The notes under the pieces were generated by a model. It was not told the DNA's origin. It did not search any database and saw only the letters and a list, made by a program, of their open reading frames with translations. From the NCBI RefSeq assembly GCF_039812505.1, contig NZ_JBDIAQ010000068.1:1-18199 (forward strand): 18,199 bases of DNA, read 5' to 3'. The translations under genes were made by a program, and so were the position numbers. Position 1 is the first letter of the stretch, and each line of letters begins with the position of its first letter. Positions 6,189 to 12,443 of the stretch are shown one piece after another. Origin of the DNA: Intrasporangium_A sp039812505. Its GTDB lineage: Bacteria; Actinomycetota; Actinomycetes; Actinomycetales; Dermatophilaceae.

Positions 6189-7187
6189 GTGACCTCTGAT
6201 CCGATCCCCCTCGTGCTCGACGTCGACACGGGCGTCGACGACGCCTGTGCCGTTGCCCTGGCCGCGCTGCACCCACGGATCGACCTCAGGGCAGTCACGT
6301 GCGTCGGCGGCAACGCGCCGATCGACGACGTGGTCCGCAACACCCTCGTGGTCCTGGACGCGGCCGACCGCCCGGACGTGCCGGTGGCGCGGGGCGCCGA
6401 GCGTCCCCTGCTGGAGCAGCCGGTCCACGCCCGTCACGTGCACGGCCAGGACGGGATGGGCGACCTGGGTTGGCCGGCCAGCCCTCGTCGGCCGGTCGAC
6501 GGGCACGCCCTCGACCTGCTGCGCGACGTCTGCGCGGGCGCGGCGCGCTCGGGTCGCCGGATCACCCTGGTGCCGTTGGCGCCACTGACGAACATCGCGC
6601 TCCTGCTGCGCACCGATCCCGACGCCGCGGCCGGTATCGAGCGCATCGTCTTCATGGGCGGCGCTGCCCAGGTCGGCAACGCCACCGCCTCCGCCGAGTT
6701 CAACGTCTTCCACGACCCCGAGGCGGCCGCCATCGTGCTGGATGCGTGCCACTGGCTCGGCATCGACGTGACCATGTACGGCCTCGACGTCTTCTACGAC
6801 CCGGTCATCACCAGGCAGCAGGCCGACCGCCTTGTCGCATTGGGCGGTCGAGGGGCCGCCGAGCTCGCCGGGCGGCTGATCCGGTTCCAGTGCGAGCGCT
6901 TCCACTCGGCCGCCGCGACCATCGGTGATGCCGGTGCCGTCTGCGCGGTCCTCGAGCCGGGCCTCGTCCGGACCGAGAGCCTCCCCGTGCGGGTCGAGCT
7001 GGCCGGCACCTGGTCCCGGGGTCGGACCATCGTGGACCGGCGGGACCGGAGCGAGGGCCAGGGACCCGACCCGCACGGCGCGGCACCGGCGAGAGTCGAC
7101 GTCGCGCTCGGGGTCGACGCGGCCGGCGTCGCCCGGCTCTGGTACGACACGCTGCTCGAGTCGGCCGGCTCGGAACGGAACAGCTGA
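6189..7187 (+). CDS. inosine-uridine-preferring nucleoside hydrolase family protein
   Basis: Nucleoside hydrolases split ribonucleosides into base and ribose for salvage. The 332-residue product begins with the calcium-binding signature LDVDTGVDDACAV (10-22), then ITLVPLAPLTNIALLL (125-140), IVFMGGA (153-159), the ribose-binding EFNVFHDPEAA (170-180) and a C-terminal FHSAAATIGDAGAV (238-251). The last motif normally reads HD, the His being the usual general acid and the Asp a calcium ligand; here it is Gly246-Asp247, so catalysis or base preference may differ. GTG 6189 is picked because the core begins a few codons in and a TANNNT box sits 6 nt upstream; an in-frame GTG lies further up. The stop and the ribokinase ATG overlap as TGATG, so ribose release and phosphorylation are coupled. 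Confidence 0.88.
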   Translation: MTSDPIPLVLDVDTGVDDACAVALAALHPRIDLRAVTCVGGNAPIDDVVRNTLVVLDAADRPDVPVARGAERPLLEQPVHARHVHGQDGMGDLGWPASPRRPVDGHALDLLRDVCAGAARSGRRITLVPLAPLTNIALLLRTDPDAAAGIERIVFMGGAAQVGNATASAEFNVFHDPEAAAIVLDACHWLGIDVTMYGLDVFYDPVITRQQADRLVALGGRGAAELAGRLIRFQCERFHSAAATIGDAGAVCAVLEPGLVRTESLPVRVELAGTWSRGRTIVDRRDRSEGQGPDPHGAAPARVDVALGVDAAGVARLWYDTLLESAGSERNS

Positions 7188-8002
7188 TGGGGCGCGTCAT
7201 CGTCGTCGGGTCGCTCAACGTCGACCTGGTCACCCTCGTCGAGCGGCATCCCGGACCGGGTGAGACGGTGTTCGGCGAGTCGGCGGGCCGCTTCGCCGGC
7301 GGCAAGGGCGCCAACCAGGCGGTCGCGGCCCGGCGCGCGGGTGCGGACGTGGTCCTGGTGGGCGCCATCGGCACGGACGACGCGGGCGACGCCTGTCTGC
7401 GACGCCTCGCCGGTCTCGGGATCGACGCGCGCGTGGAGCGGGTCGACGGTACGGCCACGGGGATGGCCATCGTCAGCGTCGACGGGGCCGGTGAGAAGGC
7501 GATCATCGTCGTGCCCGGGGCGAACGGGGTGCTCGACGTGCGCGACGTGGGGGCCCGCCCCGGTGACGTCGTGCTCCTCCAGCTCGAGATCCCCCTGGAG
7601 TGCGTTACGCAGGTGGCGCGCGAGAGCCACCGGGCGGGCGCCCGGGTCGTCGTCAACCTCGCGCCCTACGCCGCCCTGCCCGACGACGTCGTCGGCTTGG
7701 CCGACCCGCTGGTGGTCGACGAGTCCGAGGCGGCCCTGCTCGCGGACTCGGGACTGCTGCCGTCCTCGCTCCTGGTCACGTTCGGGACGGCCGGCGCGGT
7801 GTGGGACGGCGAGCGGGTCGACGCAGCGGCCGTGGCCGCGGACGAGGTCGTCGACACCGTGGGCACAGCCGATGCGTTCTGCGGCGCCCTGGCTGCGGCC
7901 CTCGCCGGCGGCGCCACCCGTACCGCGGCCCTGCGCCGGGCCGTGGCCGCCGGAGCGGCCGCCCTGCGATGGAGCGGCGCGCAGCCGGACGGGCGGCTCT
8001 GA
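7187..8002 (+). CDS. ribokinase, PfkB family
   Basis: A PfkB-family sugar kinase, most likely converting the ribose freed by the upstream hydrolase to ribose 5-phosphate. The 271-residue product has VVGSLNVDLV (6-15), signature 1 GGKGANQAVAARRAG (38-52), NLAPY (157-161) and the C-terminal signature DTVGTADAFCGALAAAL (223-239). Asp229 fits the catalytic base. The usual GAGD anion-hole motif is GTAD here, a conservative change also found in other actinobacterial kinases as far as I recall. It is about 35 residues shorter than E. coli RbsK. Other nucleoside or sugar substrates are possible, but the pairing with the hydrolase favours ribose. Confidence 0.85.
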   Translation: MGRVIVVGSLNVDLVTLVERHPGPGETVFGESAGRFAGGKGANQAVAARRAGADVVLVGAIGTDDAGDACLRRLAGLGIDARVERVDGTATGMAIVSVDGAGEKAIIVVPGANGVLDVRDVGARPGDVVLLQLEIPLECVTQVARESHRAGARVVVNLAPYAALPDDVVGLADPLVVDESEAALLADSGLLPSSLLVTFGTAGAVWDGERVDAAAVAADEVVDTVGTADAFCGALAAALAGGATRTAALRRAVAAGAAALRWSGAQPDGRL

Positions 8003-8114
8003 GCCGAGTCCGCGAGTGGGTCGGCTCCTGCTCGTGGGTCCGGGTCCGACCGGCCGGGGTCGACGCCTCAGGGCAGGGCCCCCGATCGTCCGGCAGCCCC
8101 GAGCCCCCGAGTTC
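8003..8114. other. convergent spacer after ribokinase
   Basis: 112 bp between the ribokinase stop and the stop of the minus-strand deacetylase-like gene. I see no strong hairpin or T-run, only a weak CGACC/GGTCG dyad in GC-rich sequence. Confidence 0.3.
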
Positions 8115-10322
8115 CTACCGGTACGTGGCGACGTAGTCGCCCGTGGTGCCGTCGAAGAAGGCGTAGTCGATCCCCTTGATCCGCCGCACCACGTGGTCGA
8201 CCACCTTGCCGTCGCGACGGATCTGCTCGAGCTTCGTGCCGAACCCGTCCACCGGCAGCATGGCCCGCAGGGCGCCCTTGGTCTGGTTGTCCGCCGAGAG
8301 GTGGAACGACACCGCGTCCTTCGCCCAGCGCAGGTCCTCGAACCTCGAGCTCGAGCGGCCGTCGGTCCAGGTCAGCAGCTGCTGCGCCGAGATCATCGGG
8401 ACGTGCCGGCTCTCGGCGATCCGCATGAGCTGCTGGTCGAAGTCGTCGTGGAAGTCGTAGTGCGTCCCGAACGCGCCGTAGTAGCCGTCCGGGCCCTGGG
8501 CGCGGTCGATGAGCGCCTCGATGGCCTTGGGATGGCCGCTGAAGACCTCGTCGACCAGGTGCGTCTCCTGCTGGTAGACGTTGACCAGGCCCCCCTTGGT
8601 GTCGCTGAAGCGCATCGGCAGGCCCGAGCCGGTCATGAAGCCGGACCGGTTGGCCACCCACGGTCCGGGCCAGTAGTAGTAGTTCATGTCCAGCCGGACG
8701 CTCCACTTGCGCTCGACGGTCGGCTGGGTGACGTAGTCGCTCCAGACGATGCAGTGCAGCCGGCTGGCGTGCTGCGGAGGCAGACCGGGGAAGGCCGCCC
8801 GGAAGGCGTGCAGGCTCTGCGCGAACGCCAGGTCGAGCGACGTCGCGGACCAGTTCTGGCAGTTCGTGGTCACGTGGACGCCCAGGTCGAAGCCCTCCTT
8901 CTCGAAGGCCACGGCCTGCTGGTCGGTCAGCCCCGAGGTCGGGTAGAGGAACGCCGTGGCGCGCGGGCACTCCCAGCGAGCGAGGTCACAGCCCGGGGGG
9001 CTGAGCGCGAGCATCCGCTGGAACGACGCCCGGGTGCCGTCCTCGGTGCCGTGGTCGTCGGCGGCCATCACCAGGACGGCCTTGGCGTCGTCCGGGAAGT
9101 ACCAGAAGCGCGGCATCGGCCCGGTCGCCGCGGTGCTCCGCTCGATGAGGTTCGACAGGATCCGCATCTGCTCGTCGGCCTGCGGTACGGCGACCTGGTC
9201 CAGGTCGAGGTAGTCCGGCTGCGGGTCCTGGGCGCTGGCGCCGAAGAACAGGTCGTTCGGGCGGACCGGGGCCCGCCCGTCGCGGTCCTGCCCCGCCCAC
9301 TCGGGGTTGCCCTGGCGGGTCAGCACGACCGACTTCGCCAGGTCGAAGGTGAACGCCGCGACGGTGCCGCCCTGGCCACCCAGGCTGCGCACGGTCACCG
9401 CCGGGCTCGGGCCGGCCTGCTGTGCGTCGCTGCTCACCATCGCTGCCTGCGCGACGCTCGAGTCCGTGGAGTCGGCCACGCCCGGCGCGACGGTCGCGAC
9501 GACGTCCACGTCGTCGCCCGCCCGCACGACGTCGGCCGCGCCGTGGACCCGCAGCGGTGCGGACGTGAGCCCGGCGCCGTAGGCCGACGACGTGGCGATG
9601 TCGAGGTCTCCCTCGGTGACCTGTCCACCGAGCGGGCTCAGGCCGGCCAGCTCGGCCAGTGCACCGGTGGGCCGGGCCACGACGAGCTGCCCGCCGGCCA
9701 GCACCCACTTGCGCAGGGCCGGGGCCGCGGCCACCGCCTTGGCGTCCGCCGAGACGATGACGACCCGGTAGTCGCCCAGGTCGGCGTCGGCCAGGGCCGC
9801 GCTGTCGATGGTCCGGAACCCGGTGAACCCCTCGGCGCGCAGCATCTCGGCGTAGAACTCGTCGTAGCCGTCGGCCGTGGAGGTCACGAGCAGGATCGGG
9901 CCGCCCGGGCCCGCGCTCAGGGGCCGCTTCACCGGCACGGTGAAGGACCACTCCTTGGGCGAGATGACCTCCGGCAGCGTCACCTTGGCCGTGTACCGGC
10001 CCGGTGCGAGCGGCTCGGTCGGCTCCAGCTCGGCGGACGTCAGGCTCTCGTCCAGCCGCACGGCTGCCGGCACGGCTCTCCCGTCCGCATCGGTGACCGA
10101 GAACTTCAGCCGGTCCGCCTCGCCGGTCAACGGCCGGTCGAACACCACGGTGACCCGGGCACCGTTGGACACGTTGGCCGCGGCCGTGGCCGGGAAGTGG
10201 CTGACCACCTGCGGGCTCGCGCTCGCGACCCCGGTCAGCCGTCCCCCGACGGCCAACATCAGCAACATCCCCACAACAGTCGTCAAAATGACGGCAAGCA
10301 GCCGCCTGGTCCCCCCGGACAT
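8115..10322 (-). CDS. exported multidomain protein: Ig-like, GATase-like and polysaccharide-deacetylase-like
   Basis: A 735-residue membrane-anchored or secreted protein that probably handles a surface polysaccharide. Residues 7-29 are a signal or anchor segment. Residues 40-130 resemble an SbsA-type Ig domain (SHFPATAAANVSNGARVTVVF then ITSPKEWSFTV-like strands). Residues 143-235 look like a class I GATase-like Rossmann unit (GPILLVTSTADGYDEFYAEML, YRVVIVSAD, WVLAGGQLVVARP). Residues 413-660 resemble a NodB/CE4 deacetylase: AVLVMAADDHGTEDG (Asp422-Asp423-His424), GVHVTTNCQNW (His483) and GTHYDFHDDF (619-628). The canonical HxxxH metal pair is H483-x3-N487, so activity is uncertain. ATG 10322 is preferred to a GTG at 10370 because GGGGAAGG lies about 6 nt upstream and the signal segment follows. 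Overall architecture is recognisable; substrate is not. Confidence 0.75.
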   Translation of the reverse strand: MSGGTRRLLAVILTTVVGMLLMLAVGGRLTGVASASPQVVSHFPATAAANVSNGARVTVVFDRPLTGEADRLKFSVTDADGRAVPAAVRLDESLTSAELEPTEPLAPGRYTAKVTLPEVISPKEWSFTVPVKRPLSAGPGGPILLVTSTADGYDEFYAEMLRAEGFTGFRTIDSAALADADLGDYRVVIVSADAKAVAAAPALRKWVLAGGQLVVARPTGALAELAGLSPLGGQVTEGDLDIATSSAYGAGLTSAPLRVHGAADVVRAGDDVDVVATVAPGVADSTDSSVAQAAMVSSDAQQAGPSPAVTVRSLGGQGGTVAAFTFDLAKSVVLTRQGNPEWAGQDRDGRAPVRPNDLFFGASAQDPQPDYLDLDQVAVPQADEQMRILSNLIERSTAATGPMPRFWYFPDDAKAVLVMAADDHGTEDGTRASFQRMLALSPPGCDLARWECPRATAFLYPTSGLTDQQAVAFEKEGFDLGVHVTTNCQNWSATSLDLAFAQSLHAFRAAFPGLPPQHASRLHCIVWSDYVTQPTVERKWSVRLDMNYYYWPGPWVANRSGFMTGSGLPMRFSDTKGGLVNVYQQETHLVDEVFSGHPKAIEALIDRAQGPDGYYGAFGTHYDFHDDFDQQLMRIAESRHVPMISAQQLLTWTDGRSSSRFEDLRWAKDAVSFHLSADNQTKGALRAMLPVDGFGTKLEQIRRDGKVVDHVVRRIKGIDYAFFDGTTGDYVATYR

Positions 10323-10333
10323 GAACAGCCTTC

Positions 10334-10354
10334 CCCTGACTGGTCCCTGACTGG
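10334..10354. repeat. tandem pair CCCTGACTGG upstream of the deacetylase-like gene
   Basis: CCCTGACTGG occurs at 10334-10343 and 10345-10354, spaced 11 bp, about one helical turn, just before the gene's start. It may be a small operator or simply a slippage duplication. Confidence 0.35.
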
Positions 10355-10453
10355 ATCTCCCCAGATCCACCCCCGTACGGCAACCAACCTAGGCCGGATC
10401 CGGTGTCCCGTTCAGGAGAAGGGGGAAATTGCCCGATCCGGACCGACCGGACA

Positions 10454-11695
10454 TCAGGCCGGCTCGACCACGACGGCGACCTGCCGCCCGCCCACCCGGG
10501 TCAGCACGAGCGTCGCCTCCGAGCCGCCCTTGCCCCGCCCGGTCATCTTCAGCCGACGGCGCAGCAGGTCGGGGTCGGTCGCGATGCCGCGCTTCTTGAT
10601 CGTCACCCGGTCGTGTCCGTGGTCGCGCAGCCAGCGCCCGAGCGTGCTCGTCGAGAACGGCAGCGCGGCCCGGACGCGGTAGCGCCTGGCCCACCCCACG
10701 TCGTATGCCGCTGAGCTCGTCACGTAGCCCATGTCCGCCCCCAGCTCGGTACCGTCCACCGCGGCGACGAGAGCCCCGGTGAGCCCCGCCCGGATCACCG
10801 CCCGGTCGGCCTCGTAGAGCCAGTCTCCCATCGTGTCGAGGGAACCCAGCGGCTCACGGCCCAGCGCCCCGGCCGCCGCGGCCTCGGTCACGACGACGGC
10901 GGACCCCGGCCCGCAGACCGCGGCGGTACGCCCGGCCGTCTCGGCGAGGGGACCCCACCAGACGGCGCACTCGAGCACCTCTCCGTGCCACGAGGTCCAC
11001 TGCGCCTCGGCCCCCGGTGGAACCGCGGCATGCGGGAAGGCCGGGGAGAGCTTGGCGCCGGTGGCCGCCACCCGGTCCGCGATGCCCCGGACCTCGTCCC
11101 AGCTCGGCGAGATGTCGTCGAGCGAGCGGACCCGCCTGGTCCGGCCGCGCGCGTCGGCGACCCCCACCGTCCGCCGCGCCGGGTCGACCCACGCCCCCAC
11201 GGTCCGGGCCTCGGCACCGGCCGGCAGCCGGACCTGCTCGGCCCGGGCACACCGGACGGTCGAGCCGGGCCAGTGCCGCAGGTTCACCGCGGCCATGGCA
11301 GCCGTCACCGGGTCGGCGTCGACCGCGCTCACGTCCAGGCCGAGGGCAGCCAGCGCCATCGCGTCGGCGCCCAGACCGCAGCCGAGGTCGTGCACGAGCG
11401 CGATCCCGGCAGCCGCGAACCGGCCCGCGTGCCGGGCGGCGAGCGGCAGCCGCGTCGACTGCTCGAGACCGTCGGAGGTCAACAGCATGCCGCGGGCGAA
11501 CTCCCCGAACTTCTCCCTGGCCCTGGCCCGCAGCCGTGACTGGCCCATGGCCGCCGCGAGCAGCGCGGGGTCGACACCGTGCTCGCGCAGCCTCGTCTGC
11601 AGCTGCAGCGCACTCGCCTCGTCGTACTCCGGCAGGGCCTGCAGCAGCGACCAGCCCTCGGGGCCGGCCAGCCGTTCGACCATCGCCACGTCCAC
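10454..11695 (-). CDS. class I SAM-dependent methyltransferase with THUMP-like C-terminal domain
   Basis: A 413-residue putative nucleic-acid methyltransferase. The SAM-binding loop is HDLGCGLGADAM (102-113) followed by the acidic DVSAVDADP (121-129). WVDPARR (169-175) resembles the catalytic DPP-type motif IV, and the C-terminal part VTIKKRG...GGSEATLVLTRV (from about 364) is the THUMP-like tail of this family. The target, probably RNA, is unknown. The frame is open upstream, but GTG 11695 is chosen because GGGAGG ends 9 nt before it and the product then begins VDVAMVERL, like family members; ATG 11704 directly abuts the GGGAGG. The gene is oriented away from groES and could be read together with the deacetylase-like gene 131 bp further on. 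Confidence 0.85.
   Translation of the reverse strand: MDVAMVERLAGPEGWSLLQALPEYDEASALQLQTRLREHGVDPALLAAAMGQSRLRARAREKFGEFARGMLLTSDGLEQSTRLPLAARHAGRFAAAGIALVHDLGCGLGADAMALAALGLDVSAVDADPVTAAMAAVNLRHWPGSTVRCARAEQVRLPAGAEARTVGAWVDPARRTVGVADARGRTRRVRSLDDISPSWDEVRGIADRVAATGAKLSPAFPHAAVPPGAEAQWTSWHGEVLECAVWWGPLAETAGRTAAVCGPGSAVVVTEAAAAGALGREPLGSLDTMGDWLYEADRAVIRAGLTGALVAAVDGTELGADMGYVTSSAAYDVGWARRYRVRAALPFSTSTLGRWLRDHGHDRVTIKKRGIATDPDLLRRRLKMTGRGKGGSEATLVLTRVGGRQVAVVVEPA
10703..10711 (+). repeat. GTATGCCGC motif, site 6
   Basis: Forward on the plus strand, hence reversed relative to the methyltransferase gene that contains it; it imposes the Ala codon GCA in the AAYD segment. Confidence 0.6.
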
Positions 11696-11750
11696 ACCGG
11701 CCATCCTCCCAGCCCGCGCCCATGGTCCGGCGAGGCGGAGAGCCGGCTGT

Positions 11751-11759
11751 GCGGCATAC
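11751..11759 (-). repeat. GTATGCCGC motif, site 7
   Basis: Reverse copy, intergenic, 56 bp upstream of the methyltransferase start. Confidence 0.6.
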
Positions 11760-11762
11760 CGG

Positions 11763-11847
11763 CGGACGACCGTTGGTCGGCGAACGGCGCGGCGGCCGGG
11801 GCGCGTCACGCTCGGGCCCCGGGGCCTTCGCGACCAACGGTCGTCCG
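11763..11847. promoter_or_regulatory. 17-bp inverted repeat pair, possible operator
   Basis: CGGACGACCGTTGGTCG (11763-11779) and its exact complement (11831-11847) are separated by 51 bp. Each arm is itself a short palindrome (CGACC-3 nt-GGTCG), so the pair reads as two binding half-sites for a dimeric regulator rather than a simple hairpin. It lies between the methyltransferase gene and the heat-shock promoter, about 40 bp upstream of the -35 box. No known regulator is assigned. Confidence 0.55.
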
Positions 11848-11871
11848 TACGTACGCGCCACGACCCGCGTG

Positions 11872-11898
11872 TTGGCACTCGACTTGACCGAGTGCTAA
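11872..11898 (+). promoter_or_regulatory. CIRCE element 1 (HrcA operator)
   Basis: TTGGCACTC-N9-GAGTGCTAA, one base from the consensus TTAGCACTC-N9-GAGTGCTAA. The 9-nt spacer contains the -35 box of the groES promoter, so bound HrcA would block RNA polymerase. Confidence 0.95.
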
Positions 11899-11912
11899 TC
11901 GGAACCTAGATT
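11884..11912 (+). promoter_or_regulatory. groESL sigma-70 promoter
   Basis: A -35 box TTGACC (11884-11889) and a -10 box TAGATT (11907-11912) are separated by exactly 17 nt. Transcription should start near 11918-11921, at the left edge of CIRCE 2. It is the best-matched promoter in the window. Confidence 0.85.
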
Positions 11913-11920
11913 TCTGCTTG

Positions 11921-11947
11921 TTGGCACTCTCACCTCGAAAGTGCCAA
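11921..11947 (+). promoter_or_regulatory. CIRCE element 2 (HrcA operator)
   Basis: TTGGCACTC-N9-AAGTGCCAA, a slightly weaker match that covers the expected transcription start and first transcribed bases. Centre-to-centre distance from CIRCE 1 is 49 bp. Confidence 0.9.
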
Positions 11948-12026
11948 GAACTCCTCGAGGTGCTCGACCCCCGCGACGGCGATCGTCTCGACGAGCCATC
12001 TGTCAAACAGTCATCCAGACAGTCCC

Positions 12027-12035
12027 GAAGGAAGG
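12027..12035 (+). promoter_or_regulatory. groES ribosome-binding site
   Basis: GAAGGAAGG ends 6 nt before the GTG at 12042 and fixes the groES start. Confidence 0.85.
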
Positions 12036-12041
12036 TCACCA

Positions 12042-12338
12042 GTGTCGGTTTCCATCAAGCCGCTCGAAGACCGCATCGTCGTCAAGTCGCTCGAGGCCGA
12101 GCAGACCACCGCGTCCGGCCTCGTCATCCCCGACACCGCCAAGGAGAAGCCGCAGGAGGGCGAGGTCCTCGCTGTCGGCCCCGGGCGGTGGAACGAGGAC
12201 GGCGACGAGCGCGTGCCGCTCGACATCAAGGTCGGCGACAAGGTCATCTTCAGCAAGTACGGCGGCACCGAGGTCAAGTACGACGGCGAGGAGTACCTCA
12301 TCCTCTCCGCACGTGACGTGCTCGCCGTCCTCGGCTGA
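12042..12338 (+). CDS. groES: co-chaperonin GroES
   Basis: The 10-kDa lid of the GroEL folding chamber in the cytoplasm. The 98-residue product is full length with the usual opening SIKPLEDRIVVK, the mobile-loop region EQTTASGLVIPDTAKEKP (about 20-37), GEVLAVGPGRW (about 39-49), VGDKVIFSKYGGTEVKYDGEEYLIL and the end RDVLAVLG. GTG 12042 is set by GAAGGAAGG 6 nt upstream. It is first in a two-gene operon with groEL, under a promoter bracketed by two CIRCE operators, so it should be repressed by HrcA and induced by heat. Confidence 0.98.
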   Translation: MSVSIKPLEDRIVVKSLEAEQTTASGLVIPDTAKEKPQEGEVLAVGPGRWNEDGDERVPLDIKVGDKVIFSKYGGTEVKYDGEEYLILSARDVLAVLG

Positions 12339-12357
12339 CGCCCTCCCCACCTGCACC

Positions 12358-12403
12358 GACCGCACCCCGGTGGGTCCCCGTCGGGATCGGCCGGGGTGCG
12401 GTC
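12358..12403 (+). terminator. groES-groEL intercistronic hairpin (attenuator or processing site)
   Basis: GACCGCACCCCGG (12358-12370) and its exact complement (12391-12403) make a 13-bp stem; the 20-nt loop contains a nested TCCC/GGGA stem. Only a short TTT follows, so full termination is unlikely. It may lower groEL relative to groES or protect the groES end of the mRNA. Confidence 0.65.
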
Positions 12404-12443
12404 CGGTTTCACCAGAACGTTCTTCACGAGCCAAAGGAAGCAC

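Larger units (their letters stand above)
11705..12041. other. divergent control region between the methyltransferase gene and groES
   Basis: This 337-bp gap holds, from left to right: a GTATGCCGC motif, a 17-bp inverted repeat pair, a GGCCCCGGGGCC palindrome (11815-11826), the groES promoter with two CIRCE sites, a leader of about 120 nt and the groES ribosome-binding site. Confidence 0.8.

Noticed and set aside
10385..10415. Promoter for the deacetylase-like gene (TAGGTT on the minus strand, 10386-10391)
   Set aside because: The -10-like box has no matching -35 at a suitable distance, so it is too weak to list.
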